Assembly (NCBI GenBank): GCA_039933215.1 | Contig: JBDTOO010000004.1 | Location: 1 to 64,000 of the forward strand | Direction of reading: 5' to 3' | From: JALYUA01 sp039933215 | GTDB lineage: Bacteria > Acidobacteriota > Thermoanaerobaculia > UBA5066 > Gp7-AA6 | DNA: 64,000 nt | Part shown: in pieces, positions 25,049-33,637 of the stretch | Layout of the letters: every line of letters begins with the position of its first letter | How positions within the stretch are numbered: position 1 is the first letter of the stretch | Made by a program: the position numbers and the translations under genes | Notes under the pieces: generated by a model | Database searches by the model: none | What the model was told of the DNA's origin: nothing | Seen by the model: only the letters and a program-made list of their open reading frames with translations

Positions 25049-26164
25049 ATGAAGGCTTCCGATCGCTTCCGCCCCGCCGCACTCGTGCTTTCGGCCGCAC
25101 TGCTCGGACTTCTCGGGGGTGTCCCCGCCGCGCGAGGCTCCGCGGAGTCGCCCACCCTGAGCGAGCTGTTCCAGAAAGCCAAGACCGAGTTCCGCATCGC
25201 TTCGTACAAGTCGTCCCTCGACACGTTCGCCGTCCTCGAGAAGGCGAGCCTCGAGCCCGGAAACGAGGCGTCGCGGGAGAAGCTCGCGCCCATCATTTCG
25301 TTCTACCGCGCGGCCAACCTCGCGGCGCTCGGCCGCGCCGAAGAGGCGAAAAAGGAGTTCGAGAGCTACCTCGAGAGCTCGCCGAACACCCGCCTCGATC
25401 CGGGCACCTTCCCGCGCCCTGTCCTCGAAGCCTTCCAGCGCGCCAAGGAATCCGTGGCGCTGCGCAACCCGAAGACGGAGGAGTCCGCAGGGCGCCCCGA
25501 CGAGAGCGGCATCGAGGCCGCCTATCGGAAGTTCCGCCCGGACCCGTCCCTCGCGCCGATCGGTGTCGAGCCCGGCTCCGAGGCGGCGCTCCGCTTCATC
25601 ATGACTTCCCGGGAAAAAGACGCGTGGATGCGCGTGTCCGACTCCCAGGAGAAGGCGGAGTTCCTGACCCAGTTCTGGCGGCGCCGCGATCCCAGCCCGA
25701 CAACTCCTGAGAACGAGTTCCGCGAGGAGATCGAGCGGCGCATCCGATTCGCCGATTCCCGCTTCGCGCAGGAGGAGCACCGGGGCAGCGAGAGCGATCG
25801 AGGAATGGTGTTCGTGCTGATGGGGCCCCCGAGCTACATCGGACAGAAGCCTTTCAAGACCGAGGACGATCCGCTTCAGATCGCGCGCAACGCGCCCATC
25901 CGCGAAACGACGCGCAACGCGGATGGATCGACCTCCACGATCCTCGTCCCGCGCACGGCTCTCACCGCTCAGACGCTCCAGGGGACGCGGGAGATCTGGT
26001 ACTACCGGCGGGACCGCCTCCCGAAGCAGGTCCGGTTCACCGAGGTCGACTTCGAGTTCCTGACGCGCAAGGGGATCGGCACGGCGGTCCTGCAGCGCGA
26101 CCACGAGATCCTGACCACGCTCGATCAGGTCGCGCGCGCCGCGCTCCCGACAAACACCGACTGA
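25049..26164 (+). CDS. GWxTD domain-containing secreted protein
   Basis: The 371-residue product has a signal peptide (PAALVLSAALLGLLGGVPAARG), a TPR-like helical stretch (ISFYRAANLAALGRAEEAKK, FESYLESSPNTRLDPGTF), and a C-terminal domain matching the GWxTD family, common in Acidobacteriota and Bacteroidota: DAWMRVSDSQEKAEFLTQFW, RRRDPSPTTPENEFREE, FADSRFAQEEHRGSESDRG and MVFVLMGPPS. The name-giving GWxTD is altered here to AWMRVS. The function of the family is unknown. GAAGGAGACGCT is a clear ribosome-binding site before the ATG. Confidence 0.85.
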   Translation: MKASDRFRPAALVLSAALLGLLGGVPAARGSAESPTLSELFQKAKTEFRIASYKSSLDTFAVLEKASLEPGNEASREKLAPIISFYRAANLAALGRAEEAKKEFESYLESSPNTRLDPGTFPRPVLEAFQRAKESVALRNPKTEESAGRPDESGIEAAYRKFRPDPSLAPIGVEPGSEAALRFIMTSREKDAWMRVSDSQEKAEFLTQFWRRRDPSPTTPENEFREEIERRIRFADSRFAQEEHRGSESDRGMVFVLMGPPSYIGQKPFKTEDDPLQIARNAPIRETTRNADGSTSTILVPRTALTAQTLQGTREIWYYRRDRLPKQVRFTEVDFEFLTRKGIGTAVLQRDHEILTTLDQVARAALPTNTD

Positions 26165-26185
26165 CGCCGGTCGCGATCCTGCGTA

Positions 26186-28201
26186 TCAGGGAGCGGCCGC
26201 GGAGAGGCGGAGCGCTTCGCGGATCGAAGGCTGGTCGGGGTCGATCGAGAGCGACCGCTCGAAACGGCGGCGGGCGGATGCCCGATCTCCTGCGCAGAGC
26301 TCGGAGACGCCGAGCAGATTCAACGCGTCGCGCCCGCCCTTCTCCCCGAACGGGGCGAGAGTCTTCGAGGCTCCCGCGCAATCCTGCGCCTCGAACTGGT
26401 TTCTCCCGAGCGCGACCGCGAGGGGCTCGGATGCCGGGTAGCGGCGCAGGCCCTCCTCGAGCACGGCGCGCGACCCTCCTTTCGAGCCGACCGCCGCGCT
26501 CCACTGGAGGAGCGTCTGCTCGGGGTCGGGGTGCCCCGCCTCGAGCGATCGAAAGAGCCAGTCCCGCGCCGGCGCCATGCGCCCGCGCAGGCGCTCCGTC
26601 ACCGCCAGATTGAACATCGGCGAGGAATAACCCGGCCGTATCTTCAGCGACTCCCGGAAGGCGCGCTCGGCGTCGTCGTAGCGTCCCGCCTCCCGCTCGA
26701 ACAGACCGAGGTTGTTCCAGGCTCCCTCCGTGCGCCCGGGCCAGGGGCCACCGGGCGCTGGGGCCGACCGCGTCTCGCCTCCGCTCAGGTAACCGAGCGC
26801 GCGGAGTTTTTTCGCGTATTCATCCTGTTCCTCGCGGGACGGTTCCGCCGCCGCGACCCGCCGCACCGCGATCCCCGCGAACGCATCGCCGCGGGGCGAC
26901 TCACGTGCGGCGGGAAACCAGGACGCGAGGAACTTCCCCGTCATCCGCCGGTCGGCCGGCACGCCGAGCAGCGCGGACACCGTCGGCGCGACGTCGTAGA
27001 CGCTCGCGCCGCCCCTCTCCGCCGACGCGGCCACTCCGGGTCCCCAGGCCGCGAGGACGCCGTCCAACCGGTGCCAGAACGCCGCCGTGGACCACTCGAG
27101 AGACGAGCGGCGGCAGGTCCGGTCCTCGCCCCACTTGAACCCGTGGTCGGAGCAGATCAGGAGGATCGAGCCGTCCTCGGCGGCGCGCCGCATCCACTGG
27201 CCGAGAAGCCGGTCGACGAGCGCGTAGTACGCGTCGACAACGCCCGAGTAGCGCGCGAACTCCTCGTCGGGCGTGCACGCGAGCTTCGGGGGAACGTCGG
27301 CGGCGAAGACGTGCCCGATCGCGTCGGTCCCTTCGAAGTAAACCGCGGCGAGATCCGGCCGCTCGCGGTCGTAGAGGTCCCGCGCGATGCGCTGGACCGT
27401 GCGCGTCGCGCCGAGGATCTTCGCGAGTGCGACCATCCGATTCTCGAGCCCGCCACCGCGGCTTCGCTCGGCGGCGATCTCGGACCCGTTCGCCGAAACG
27501 TACGGAGCGAGGTCGGCGTCCGGAACCCGGTTTTCCGCGGACATGACCGCGCGGACGCCCTCCGCGAGCGCCGTCGGAAATGCGACCGAGGAGGTCTGTC
27601 CTTCGAACAGGATCGAGCTCGCATGGTCGGTGACCATGTATCCCCCGACTTCTTCGGCGGGGTCCGTCGCCCACCATCCGGTCACGCCGACCCGGAGCCC
27701 GGCCGAGGAAACGGTGTTCCACACGGCGGGAACCCGCCGCGACCGGCCCGATATGGGGACCGCGGCGCCGGTTTTCGGATCGAGCTCCTGGAAGTCGAGG
27801 ACGCCGTGAATGTCCGGAGTGACTCCGGTCGCGATCGACGTCCAGACGACGGGCGAAAGGACCGGCACGAAGCTCCGCAGGTTGGCCGTGCGGCCCTCGC
27901 GAACGAGCCGCGCGAGGTTCGGCATGCGGCCCGCGCCCGCGAGGCGGTCCAGGATCGACCAGTCGGCGCCGTCGAGACCGACGACGATGACACCGGTCCG
28001 GCCGCGCCGCTGGGCCTTCCGCGGAGGATCCGTGTCTTCGACGCTCGGCCGCGCGGCGGCCGCGAGAGCGGCCTTGCCTTCTCCGGCCGGGGTCCCGCGC
28101 GAAGACTCTCCGCACCGGACCGCGAAGAGAACGAGAAGGACGGCGAGAAAAACCGCGACCGGCCGGCCCCTTCGGAGAAAAACCATCCGCGTTCCGATCA
28201 T
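26186..28201 (-). CDS. Alkaline phosphatase superfamily (type I phosphodiesterase) protein with TPRs
   Basis: Membrane-anchored or secreted metal-dependent phospho-/sulfo-hydrolase. After an N-terminal hydrophobic segment (PVAVFLAVLLVLFAVRCGES; the Cys sits in a poor lipobox) the catalytic domain has GLDGADWSILDRL (metal Asp), the nucleophile region SPVVWTSIATGVTPDIHG, YFEGTDAIGHVF and CSDHGFKWGED (metal Asp and His). The C-terminal ~190 residues are TPR repeats (GAWNNLGLFEREAGRYDDAE, PMFNLAVTERLRGRM). Start ATG at 28201; a later ATG at 28186 is possible. The frame continues upstream through the heptamer repeats, and I reject that as non-coding. The substrate is unknown. Confidence 0.84.
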   Translation of the reverse strand: MIGTRMVFLRRGRPVAVFLAVLLVLFAVRCGESSRGTPAGEGKAALAAAARPSVEDTDPPRKAQRRGRTGVIVVGLDGADWSILDRLAGAGRMPNLARLVREGRTANLRSFVPVLSPVVWTSIATGVTPDIHGVLDFQELDPKTGAAVPISGRSRRVPAVWNTVSSAGLRVGVTGWWATDPAEEVGGYMVTDHASSILFEGQTSSVAFPTALAEGVRAVMSAENRVPDADLAPYVSANGSEIAAERSRGGGLENRMVALAKILGATRTVQRIARDLYDRERPDLAAVYFEGTDAIGHVFAADVPPKLACTPDEEFARYSGVVDAYYALVDRLLGQWMRRAAEDGSILLICSDHGFKWGEDRTCRRSSLEWSTAAFWHRLDGVLAAWGPGVAASAERGGASVYDVAPTVSALLGVPADRRMTGKFLASWFPAARESPRGDAFAGIAVRRVAAAEPSREEQDEYAKKLRALGYLSGGETRSAPAPGGPWPGRTEGAWNNLGLFEREAGRYDDAERAFRESLKIRPGYSSPMFNLAVTERLRGRMAPARDWLFRSLEAGHPDPEQTLLQWSAAVGSKGGSRAVLEEGLRRYPASEPLAVALGRNQFEAQDCAGASKTLAPFGEKGGRDALNLLGVSELCAGDRASARRRFERSLSIDPDQPSIREALRLSAAAP

Positions 28202-28230
28202 AGCAACGGACACCCCGTCACCCATCAGAC

Positions 28231-28390
28231 GTGGGAGGTGAGAGGTGAGAGGAGACAGGAGGCAGGAGACAGGTGACGGGTGACGGCAGACACGTGGCTT
28301 TGGATGGATGACGGCCCCCCGATCCCACCTCCCACCTCCCACCTCTCACCTCTGACCTCTCACCTGTCACCTGTCACCTGTCACCACCTC
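28231..28390. repeat. Heptamer-repeat element with complementary arms
   Basis: The left arm (28231-28285) reads as loose GGTGAGA/GGAGACA units of about 7 bp. The right arm (about 28324-28390) is the complementary type, with units ACCTCCC, ACCTCTC and ACCTGTC repeated with 7-bp period. The arms can pair into a long imperfect hairpin around ~40 bp of unique sequence. It fills the gap between the phosphatase gene and the receptor gene; no gene is seen in it. Confidence 0.65.
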
Positions 28391-28412
28391 CTCTCGCCGG
28401 GATCGTCCGAAC

Positions 28413-28438
28413 AAAAAAAAGGCCCCCTGGCGGGGGCC
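28413..28438 (-). terminator. Rho-independent terminator of the TonB-dependent receptor gene
   Basis: On the minus strand a 7-bp all-GC stem (GGCCCCC / GGGGGCC) with a 4-nt loop is followed directly by eight T. It lies 24 bp after the receptor stop. Confidence 0.9.
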
Positions 28439-28461
28439 CCTTTCCAGCGAAACCGGAAGGA

Positions 28462-31401
28462 CTAGAAGCTGACCTTCCCGAAAACCCGCAGGCTGCGGCG
28501 GCCCGTGAAGGAGATCGGCCGCCCGTAGTTGGCCTGCTGCGGTCCGCCTTCCGTCAGGTCGAAGCGCTCGTCCTGCTGGAGGACCCTCTGCTGGTTCAGG
28601 ACGTTGAAGACATCCGCCCCGACGTTGAACTCCGCGGGCCCCATGGGGATCGAGTAGCCGAGGTGGAGGTCCGCGTCGTAGACGGACGGCGTGCGTCCCG
28701 CCGTTCCGCGCTGGGTCAGATAGAGCTCGTAGTTGCGGTAGTCGTTGTAGTAGCCCCGCTGGGTGAGCGGCGTGCCTGTGAAGTAGAACGCCGACAGACC
28801 CACGGTGAGCCGGAACGGGGTGATGTAGGACCCGTCGAGCTTCAGGGTGCTCCGGCGGTCGTTCGAGAGGTATCCGCGGGCGTTGTCCAGGAACACCCGG
28901 TAGTCGTACGCCGAATTGATGTTCGGGTCGAGCTGTCCGGTGGAGGTCTGGAAGACTCCGTCGTAGTTGCCCTGGAGCTTCGAGTAAACGTAGGACGCGA
29001 TGAACTGGAGCGAGTTGCTGAAGCGCTTCTGGGCGGTCAGCTGGATCGCGCGGTAGTAGCGGCGCGGGGCCACGTTGACAAACTCCTGACCAACCAGCTC
29101 GCCCGTGTCGGGGCTGATGAACGTGGTGCCGGGGTTGAAGATGAAGTACTCGAGGTCGCCCGCCGCGTTCACGGCGCCGCCATCCTCGATGACCCGGCCG
29201 AGACCCCGGTAGTTCGCTTCGATGCCGACCGAGAGGTCCTGCAGCGGCTCGAACTGGACGCCGAAGCTGATGCCGTCCGAGTACTGGCCCTGAATGCCGG
29301 GCTGCGTGGGCTCACCGAAGGAACCGCCCGTCTTGATCGTGCTCTGCCGGCCGGCGGAGCAAACGCGGGACGTCGCCGTCGAGGCGCCGACCGGCGTGAA
29401 AAAAACTCCGCAAACCGAAGGATCGCCGACGTCGCTGTTCGGGTCGCGGTTGTAGACCGCCGTCGTGACTTCGAGGCCGTAGGCGCGGATGTTGATGTCC
29501 GTGGGCATCGTCTCGTAGAAGCGGGCGTAATTGCCGTACAGGCGGGACCGTCCGCCGCCCAGGAAGTCCCAGGCGAATCCGACGCGCGGCATCCACTCGT
29601 CGTTGATGTGGATCTGGGTCAGGTTGCTGATGTCCTTGACCTTCTGATCTTCCCAGCGGACACCGAGGTTCAGCGTCAGGGTCGGGAGGATCTGCCACTT
29701 GTCCTGGAAAAAGGCGCCCGTGTTGTTGGTGCGGGAGAGCGTTCCGCCCGGAGCGACGTCGACCTCGATCGGATCCCCAGCCGCGTTGCGCACGCCGCTC
29801 GAGTTGTACTCGTGCTGGTAGATCGTTCCTTCGACGAAGTTCCGAACGAAGACCGTCTCCTTCATGCCCGCCGGCCCCGTGTAGAGCCGCTTGCTGTCCG
29901 AGGAGTTCTGGGCGTAGTCGCCGCCGACCTTGAACTCGTGCGATCCGAAGAAATTGACGAAGGCGCTCGCGTTCGCCTTGAAGTAGTTGCGCTGGAAGGT
30001 CTGGGACTGGTGGAAGCCGTAGCCGCCCTGGTTCGGAATGCCCGAGGGCACGACGGTCGTGAAGAGGCGAAGATCCTCGGCCGCCGGCGCGAAGACGTTC
30101 TTCTCGTTGTGTCGGGCACCCTGCAATTCAAAGAGGAAGGCCGATCCCACGACGCCCGACAGGCGGCCCGTGTAGTCCGTGCCACCCTGCTTGCGCACGC
30201 CCTGGTAGGTCCCCGGATCGGCGCCGGCCAGCGGGGTGACCAGGTTGGGCCCGAGCTCATTCGGGTCGCCGAAGACCGATCCGGTCAGGGACAGCCCTTC
30301 GAGGATCCGGAACGTGAGCTTGCCGGCGTAGAGGTCCTGATTCAGGATCCGGGCGGTCGTCGCACCCGTGAGCGTGCCCGTTCCGGGGCCCGCGTTCCCG
30401 CCGATCGTGCCGTTGCCGATCGGGTTATTCAGGAAGTTGTTGCCTCCCGTGTGGACCCGGTCGTAGGCGCCGAAAAACCAGATCCGGTCCTTGACCGCGA
30501 AACCGCCGATGTCCGCGCCCCAGTCGGCCGTCAGGGTGTTTCGGATAGGGTCGGCCTGGGACCGCGCGGTGCCCAAACTGTCCGACTTCTCCTGGACGTG
30601 CTTGTCCGCCGCGGCCCAGATGTTGCCGCCCGTCGCGTCATTGCTGCGTCCCGAGTAGTAACCGAACGCGTCGCCGTGGAAGGTGTTCCCGCCCGACTTG
30701 GTGATGGCGTTCAGCACGCCGCCCTGGGCGTGGCCGTACTCCGCCTGGTAGCCGCCGACCTTGACCTCGACCTCCTGGATGAACTCGGACGGCGCGGCCT
30801 TGCCCTGCCGGCCGTACTGGACCTCGGTCGTGTCGACGCCGTCGATGATGAAGCTGTTCTCCGCACCCGTCGAGCCGTGCACGTTGAAGTTCGTGTTGTC
30901 GAGTCCGAAGCCCGCCACGACGCCGGGAGTCTTCGTCGCGATGGCCTGGAAGCCGCGGCCGATGGGCAGCGTCTTGACGAACTCCGACGTGAAGTTGGCG
31001 CCCGTCGACGAGGAGGTCGCGTCGATGACGGGGGCTTGGCTCGACACCGTCACTTCCGCCGTTGCGCCCGAGATGGACATCGCCGCGTCGACGATGACGG
31101 TCTTGTCGAGCTGGACCGCCGCTTTCTTCTCGATCTTTCCGAAGCCCGAGAGGTTGTAGGACACCACGTACTCGCCCGGGGGAAGGAGAGAGATCCGATA
31201 CTGCCCGTCTCCGCCGGTCGTCGCGGACTTGGTCCCCTGGAGAGCCTGGCTCCGGGCCTCGACCGTTACACCGGGAAGCACGCCGCCCGTGCTGTCCTTG
31301 ACCTGCCCGCGGATCTCGCCCGTCGTCTGGGCGAGCAGGCCGGCGGCGGCCGAAAACAGTGCCACACAAAGGAAATAGCGAAACGAAGAACCAGACCTCA
31401 T
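28462..31401 (-). CDS. TonB-dependent receptor with N-terminal carboxypeptidase-regulatory domain
   Basis: Outer-membrane beta-barrel importing a substrate (unknown) with TonB energy. The 979 residues comprise a signal peptide (FLCVALFSAAAGLLAQ), a CarboxypepD_reg Ig-like domain (IRGQVKDSTGGVLPGVTVEA ... LLPPGEYVVSYNLSGF), a plug domain (SFIIDGVDTTEVQYGRQG, EVEVKVGGYQAEYGHAQGG, NAITKSGGNTFHG) and a ~700-residue barrel ending in FGKVSF, with the terminal Phe of outer-membrane proteins. The start at 31401 has a strong GAGGAGGG site; the longer frame to 31503 is rejected. It is monocistronic, with a sigma-54-type promoter and its own terminator. Confidence 0.93.
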   Translation of the reverse strand: MRSGSSFRYFLCVALFSAAAGLLAQTTGEIRGQVKDSTGGVLPGVTVEARSQALQGTKSATTGGDGQYRISLLPPGEYVVSYNLSGFGKIEKKAAVQLDKTVIVDAAMSISGATAEVTVSSQAPVIDATSSSTGANFTSEFVKTLPIGRGFQAIATKTPGVVAGFGLDNTNFNVHGSTGAENSFIIDGVDTTEVQYGRQGKAAPSEFIQEVEVKVGGYQAEYGHAQGGVLNAITKSGGNTFHGDAFGYYSGRSNDATGGNIWAAADKHVQEKSDSLGTARSQADPIRNTLTADWGADIGGFAVKDRIWFFGAYDRVHTGGNNFLNNPIGNGTIGGNAGPGTGTLTGATTARILNQDLYAGKLTFRILEGLSLTGSVFGDPNELGPNLVTPLAGADPGTYQGVRKQGGTDYTGRLSGVVGSAFLFELQGARHNEKNVFAPAAEDLRLFTTVVPSGIPNQGGYGFHQSQTFQRNYFKANASAFVNFFGSHEFKVGGDYAQNSSDSKRLYTGPAGMKETVFVRNFVEGTIYQHEYNSSGVRNAAGDPIEVDVAPGGTLSRTNNTGAFFQDKWQILPTLTLNLGVRWEDQKVKDISNLTQIHINDEWMPRVGFAWDFLGGGRSRLYGNYARFYETMPTDINIRAYGLEVTTAVYNRDPNSDVGDPSVCGVFFTPVGASTATSRVCSAGRQSTIKTGGSFGEPTQPGIQGQYSDGISFGVQFEPLQDLSVGIEANYRGLGRVIEDGGAVNAAGDLEYFIFNPGTTFISPDTGELVGQEFVNVAPRRYYRAIQLTAQKRFSNSLQFIASYVYSKLQGNYDGVFQTSTGQLDPNINSAYDYRVFLDNARGYLSNDRRSTLKLDGSYITPFRLTVGLSAFYFTGTPLTQRGYYNDYRNYELYLTQRGTAGRTPSVYDADLHLGYSIPMGPAEFNVGADVFNVLNQQRVLQQDERFDLTEGGPQQANYGRPISFTGRRSLRVFGKVSF

Positions 31402-31468
31402 GAGCCCTCCTCTTGGGTTATTGAAGGGTGCTTTTGCCACACGTTGGACTCCAATTTCCCACATGTAG

Positions 31469-31484
31469 AGCAATGTCACTGCCA
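31469..31484 (-). promoter_or_regulatory. Sigma-54 promoter for the TonB-dependent receptor
   Basis: The minus strand reads TGGCAGTGACATTGCT. It has the -24 TGGCA and -12 TTGCT elements with exact sigma-54 spacing (ten bases between GG and GC). Transcription would begin near 31458, leaving a leader of about 57 nt before the ATG at 31401. The surrounding 31402-31604 region is AT-richer than its neighbours and has a small palindrome (GCGACCATTCGC) upstream that might bind an activator. Confidence 0.7.
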
Positions 31485-31604
31485 ATATGCGACCATTCGC
31501 CACAACATGGTATGTCTATGAGCCACAAGGACATGGCATCGTCGAGAGGCGCGACGTTAGGCCGCCGAAACTATAAATTTGAAGGAAAATCCAACCGTTT
31601 GGAT

Positions 31605-32126
31605 CTAGGGCTGGACTTCGAGGGAGACGAGATGAGCACCTTTTTCGACGGCCTGGCCGGCGGAAGCCGTGAGCCGGGAGACCCGCCCGGCGACCGAGGC
31701 GCGGATCTCGTTCTGCATCTTCATCGCCTCCAGAATCAGGAGAAGCGCGCCCGCGGCCACCGTGTCCCCCTCGGACACCTGCACCTCGACGACGCGGCCC
31801 GGCATCAGGGCGCGGACCTCTTCCCCGCTCGCGTCGGAGGCTTCCATCTCCGTGTGCGCGGCGCGATGGCGGGGGTCGGCGAGCGGGACGCGGACGATCG
31901 CGCCGCGGCGTCCCACGAGCGATTCCGGACGTCCGGCGACGACGCGGCCGCAGACCTGCCGGCCGTCGGCGAAGAGGAGCGAAAGCCGCCCGTCCGGCAG
32001 CCGGACCGCATCGACCTCGGAGCGCACTCCGCCGTCGTCGACGACGGCGCCGGAGGATGTCCATGCGACGACGATCTCCCGCGCCCCGTCGGCACCCCGA
32101 TAGTGGAGCCGGATCCGGCCGTGCAT
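31605..32126 (-). CDS. Biotin carboxyl carrier domain protein of an acyl-CoA carboxylase
   Basis: Carries the biotin that shuttles carboxylate between the carboxylase and carboxyltransferase. The 173-residue product ends in a biotinyl domain (about residues 100-173): ALMPGRVVEVQVSEGDTV, then EAMKM with the biotinylated Lys, then AGQAVEKGAHLVSLE. The N-terminal ~100 residues are beta-rich, like the linker (BT-like) domain of propionyl-CoA carboxylase alpha chains. The usual fused alpha chain is thus split in two here. Its ATG shares one base with the biotin carboxylase stop (TGATG). Confidence 0.9.
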   Translation of the reverse strand: MHGRIRLHYRGADGAREIVVAWTSSGAVVDDGGVRSEVDAVRLPDGRLSLLFADGRQVCGRVVAGRPESLVGRRGAIVRVPLADPRHRAAHTEMEASDASGEEVRALMPGRVVEVQVSEGDTVAAGALLLILEAMKMQNEIRASVAGRVSRLTASAGQAVEKGAHLVSLEVQP

Positions 32127-33613
32127 CAGCGGACCGAGTCCCGCCGGGCGGTCCGGCGCCAGAGCGACGCCTTCTCCTCTCGCGACGCGGACGGCGCGTC
32201 CATGCCTTCCGCCGCGAGCCCGACGGCGGCGAGGAAGACGTCCTCCGGCGCGGGCGGCCGGTCGGGAAAGAAGCCCCCGGCGAGCCGGCGGTCGAGCCAC
32301 TGGACGTCGAACGCTCCCGCCCGGAAATCCTCGTCTTCGACCAGCCGGCGAAAGAGAGGAAGCGTCGTCTCGACTCCCCAGATCTCGTACTCTTCGAGGG
32401 CGCGGGCGAGGCGCGACACGGCCGCCGGCCGGTCGGCGGCGTGGACGATGAGCTTTCCGAGCATCGGGTCGTAGTCGAACGGAACGACGGAGCCCTGCTC
32501 CACTCCCATGTCGTGCCGGATCCCCGGCCCCTGGGGGAGCCGGAGGGCGGAGATCGTCCCAGGGCTCGGCGCGAACCCGCGGCGGGGATCTTCCGCGTAG
32601 ATGCGGCATTCGATGGCGTGCCCGCGCGGAGTGAGATCGGAGAACGAGAGCGGCTCGCCGAGGGCGACGCGGATCATCTCGGCGGCGAGGTCCACGCCCC
32701 ACACCTCCTCCGTGACGGGGTGCTCCACCTGCAGCCGGGTGTTCATCTCGAGAAAGTAGAAGGCTCCGTCCGAAGCGAGGAGAAACTCGACGGTGCCGCA
32801 CGACGAGTAGCCGACGGCCGCCGCGGCGGCGACAGCGGCTTCGGACATGCGCCCGCGAAGCTCGGCGGAGACGGCGGGAGACGGACACTCCTCCACGACC
32901 TTCTGGTGCCGGCGCTGGATGCTGCACTCGCGCTCGCCGACCGCCACGAGATGGCCTCGCGAGTCGCCGATCACCTGGACCTCGACGTGGCGGGGTTTTT
33001 CGATGAGCTTCTCGGCGTACACGGAGCCGTCCGCGAACGAAGCGCGGGCCTCCGACGCGACCCGGTCGAGGGCGCTCGCGATTTCGCCGGGGGAATCGAC
33101 CTGCCGCATCCCCTTCCCGCCTCCGCCCGCCGACGCCTTGAGGAGGATCGGATATCCCGCCTCGCCGGCGAAACGTTCGACTTCCGCGGCGCTCGCCGCC
33201 GCCGCGCTCATCCCGGGGACCACGGGGACGCCCGCGGCCGCCATGCGCTGTCGCGCGGCCGTTTTGCTGCCCATGGCTTCGATCGCGGAGGCCGGAGGGC
33301 CGACGAACGTCAGGCCCACCTCCCCACAAGCGCGCGCAAACGCCGCGTTCTCCGAGAGAAACCCGTAGCCCGGATGGACGAGAGTCGCCCCGGTCTTTTC
33401 GGCGGCGGCGAGGATGGCCGCCACCGACAGGTAGCTCTGCGCGGCGGGCGCCGGACCGAGGCGCACCGCCCGGTCCGCCGCCGCGACGTGGGGCGCCTTG
33501 CGGTCCGCGTCCGAATAGACGGCCACGGTCTCGATGCCCAGGTCGCGGCACGCGCGGAAGATCCGGAGCGCGATCTCGCCGCGGTTCGCGACGAGGAGGC
33601 GGGGCTTCACCAC
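32126..33613 (-). CDS. Biotin carboxylase subunit of an acyl-CoA carboxylase
   Basis: ATP-dependent carboxylation of biotin. The 495 residues begin PRLLVANRGEIALRIFRACR and hold LVHPGYGFLSENAAFA, the ATP-grasp loop KASAGGGGKGMR, HVEVQVIGDSRGHLV, ECSIQRRHQKVVEE, and FLEMNTRLQVEHPVTEEV. A ~50-residue tail after the core is Ala/Arg-rich. GTG start at 33613, with a second GTG directly after it. The next gene upstream is the carboxyltransferase (24-bp gap). Together they resemble propionyl-, methylcrotonyl- or geranyl-CoA carboxylases rather than the four-part ACC. Confidence 0.93.
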   Translation of the reverse strand: MVKPRLLVANRGEIALRIFRACRDLGIETVAVYSDADRKAPHVAAADRAVRLGPAPAAQSYLSVAAILAAAEKTGATLVHPGYGFLSENAAFARACGEVGLTFVGPPASAIEAMGSKTAARQRMAAAGVPVVPGMSAAAASAAEVERFAGEAGYPILLKASAGGGGKGMRQVDSPGEIASALDRVASEARASFADGSVYAEKLIEKPRHVEVQVIGDSRGHLVAVGERECSIQRRHQKVVEECPSPAVSAELRGRMSEAAVAAAAAVGYSSCGTVEFLLASDGAFYFLEMNTRLQVEHPVTEEVWGVDLAAEMIRVALGEPLSFSDLTPRGHAIECRIYAEDPRRGFAPSPGTISALRLPQGPGIRHDMGVEQGSVVPFDYDPMLGKLIVHAADRPAAVSRLARALEEYEIWGVETTLPLFRRLVEDEDFRAGAFDVQWLDRRLAGGFFPDRPPAPEDVFLAAVGLAAEGMDAPSASREEKASLWRRTARRDSVR

Positions 33614-33637
33614 CTCAGGGCCTCACGCTCCCCGCCG

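Noticed and set aside
28202..28342. N-terminal extension of the phosphatase gene through the heptamer repeats
   Set aside because: The extension is a translation of the repeats; the hydrophobic N-terminal segment fits a start at 28201.
28663..31521. Long plus-strand open frame of ~950 codons opposite the TonB-dependent receptor
   Set aside because: Composition is typical of an antisense shadow (Val/Arg/Asp-rich, no domains); the minus strand encodes a full receptor with terminal Phe.
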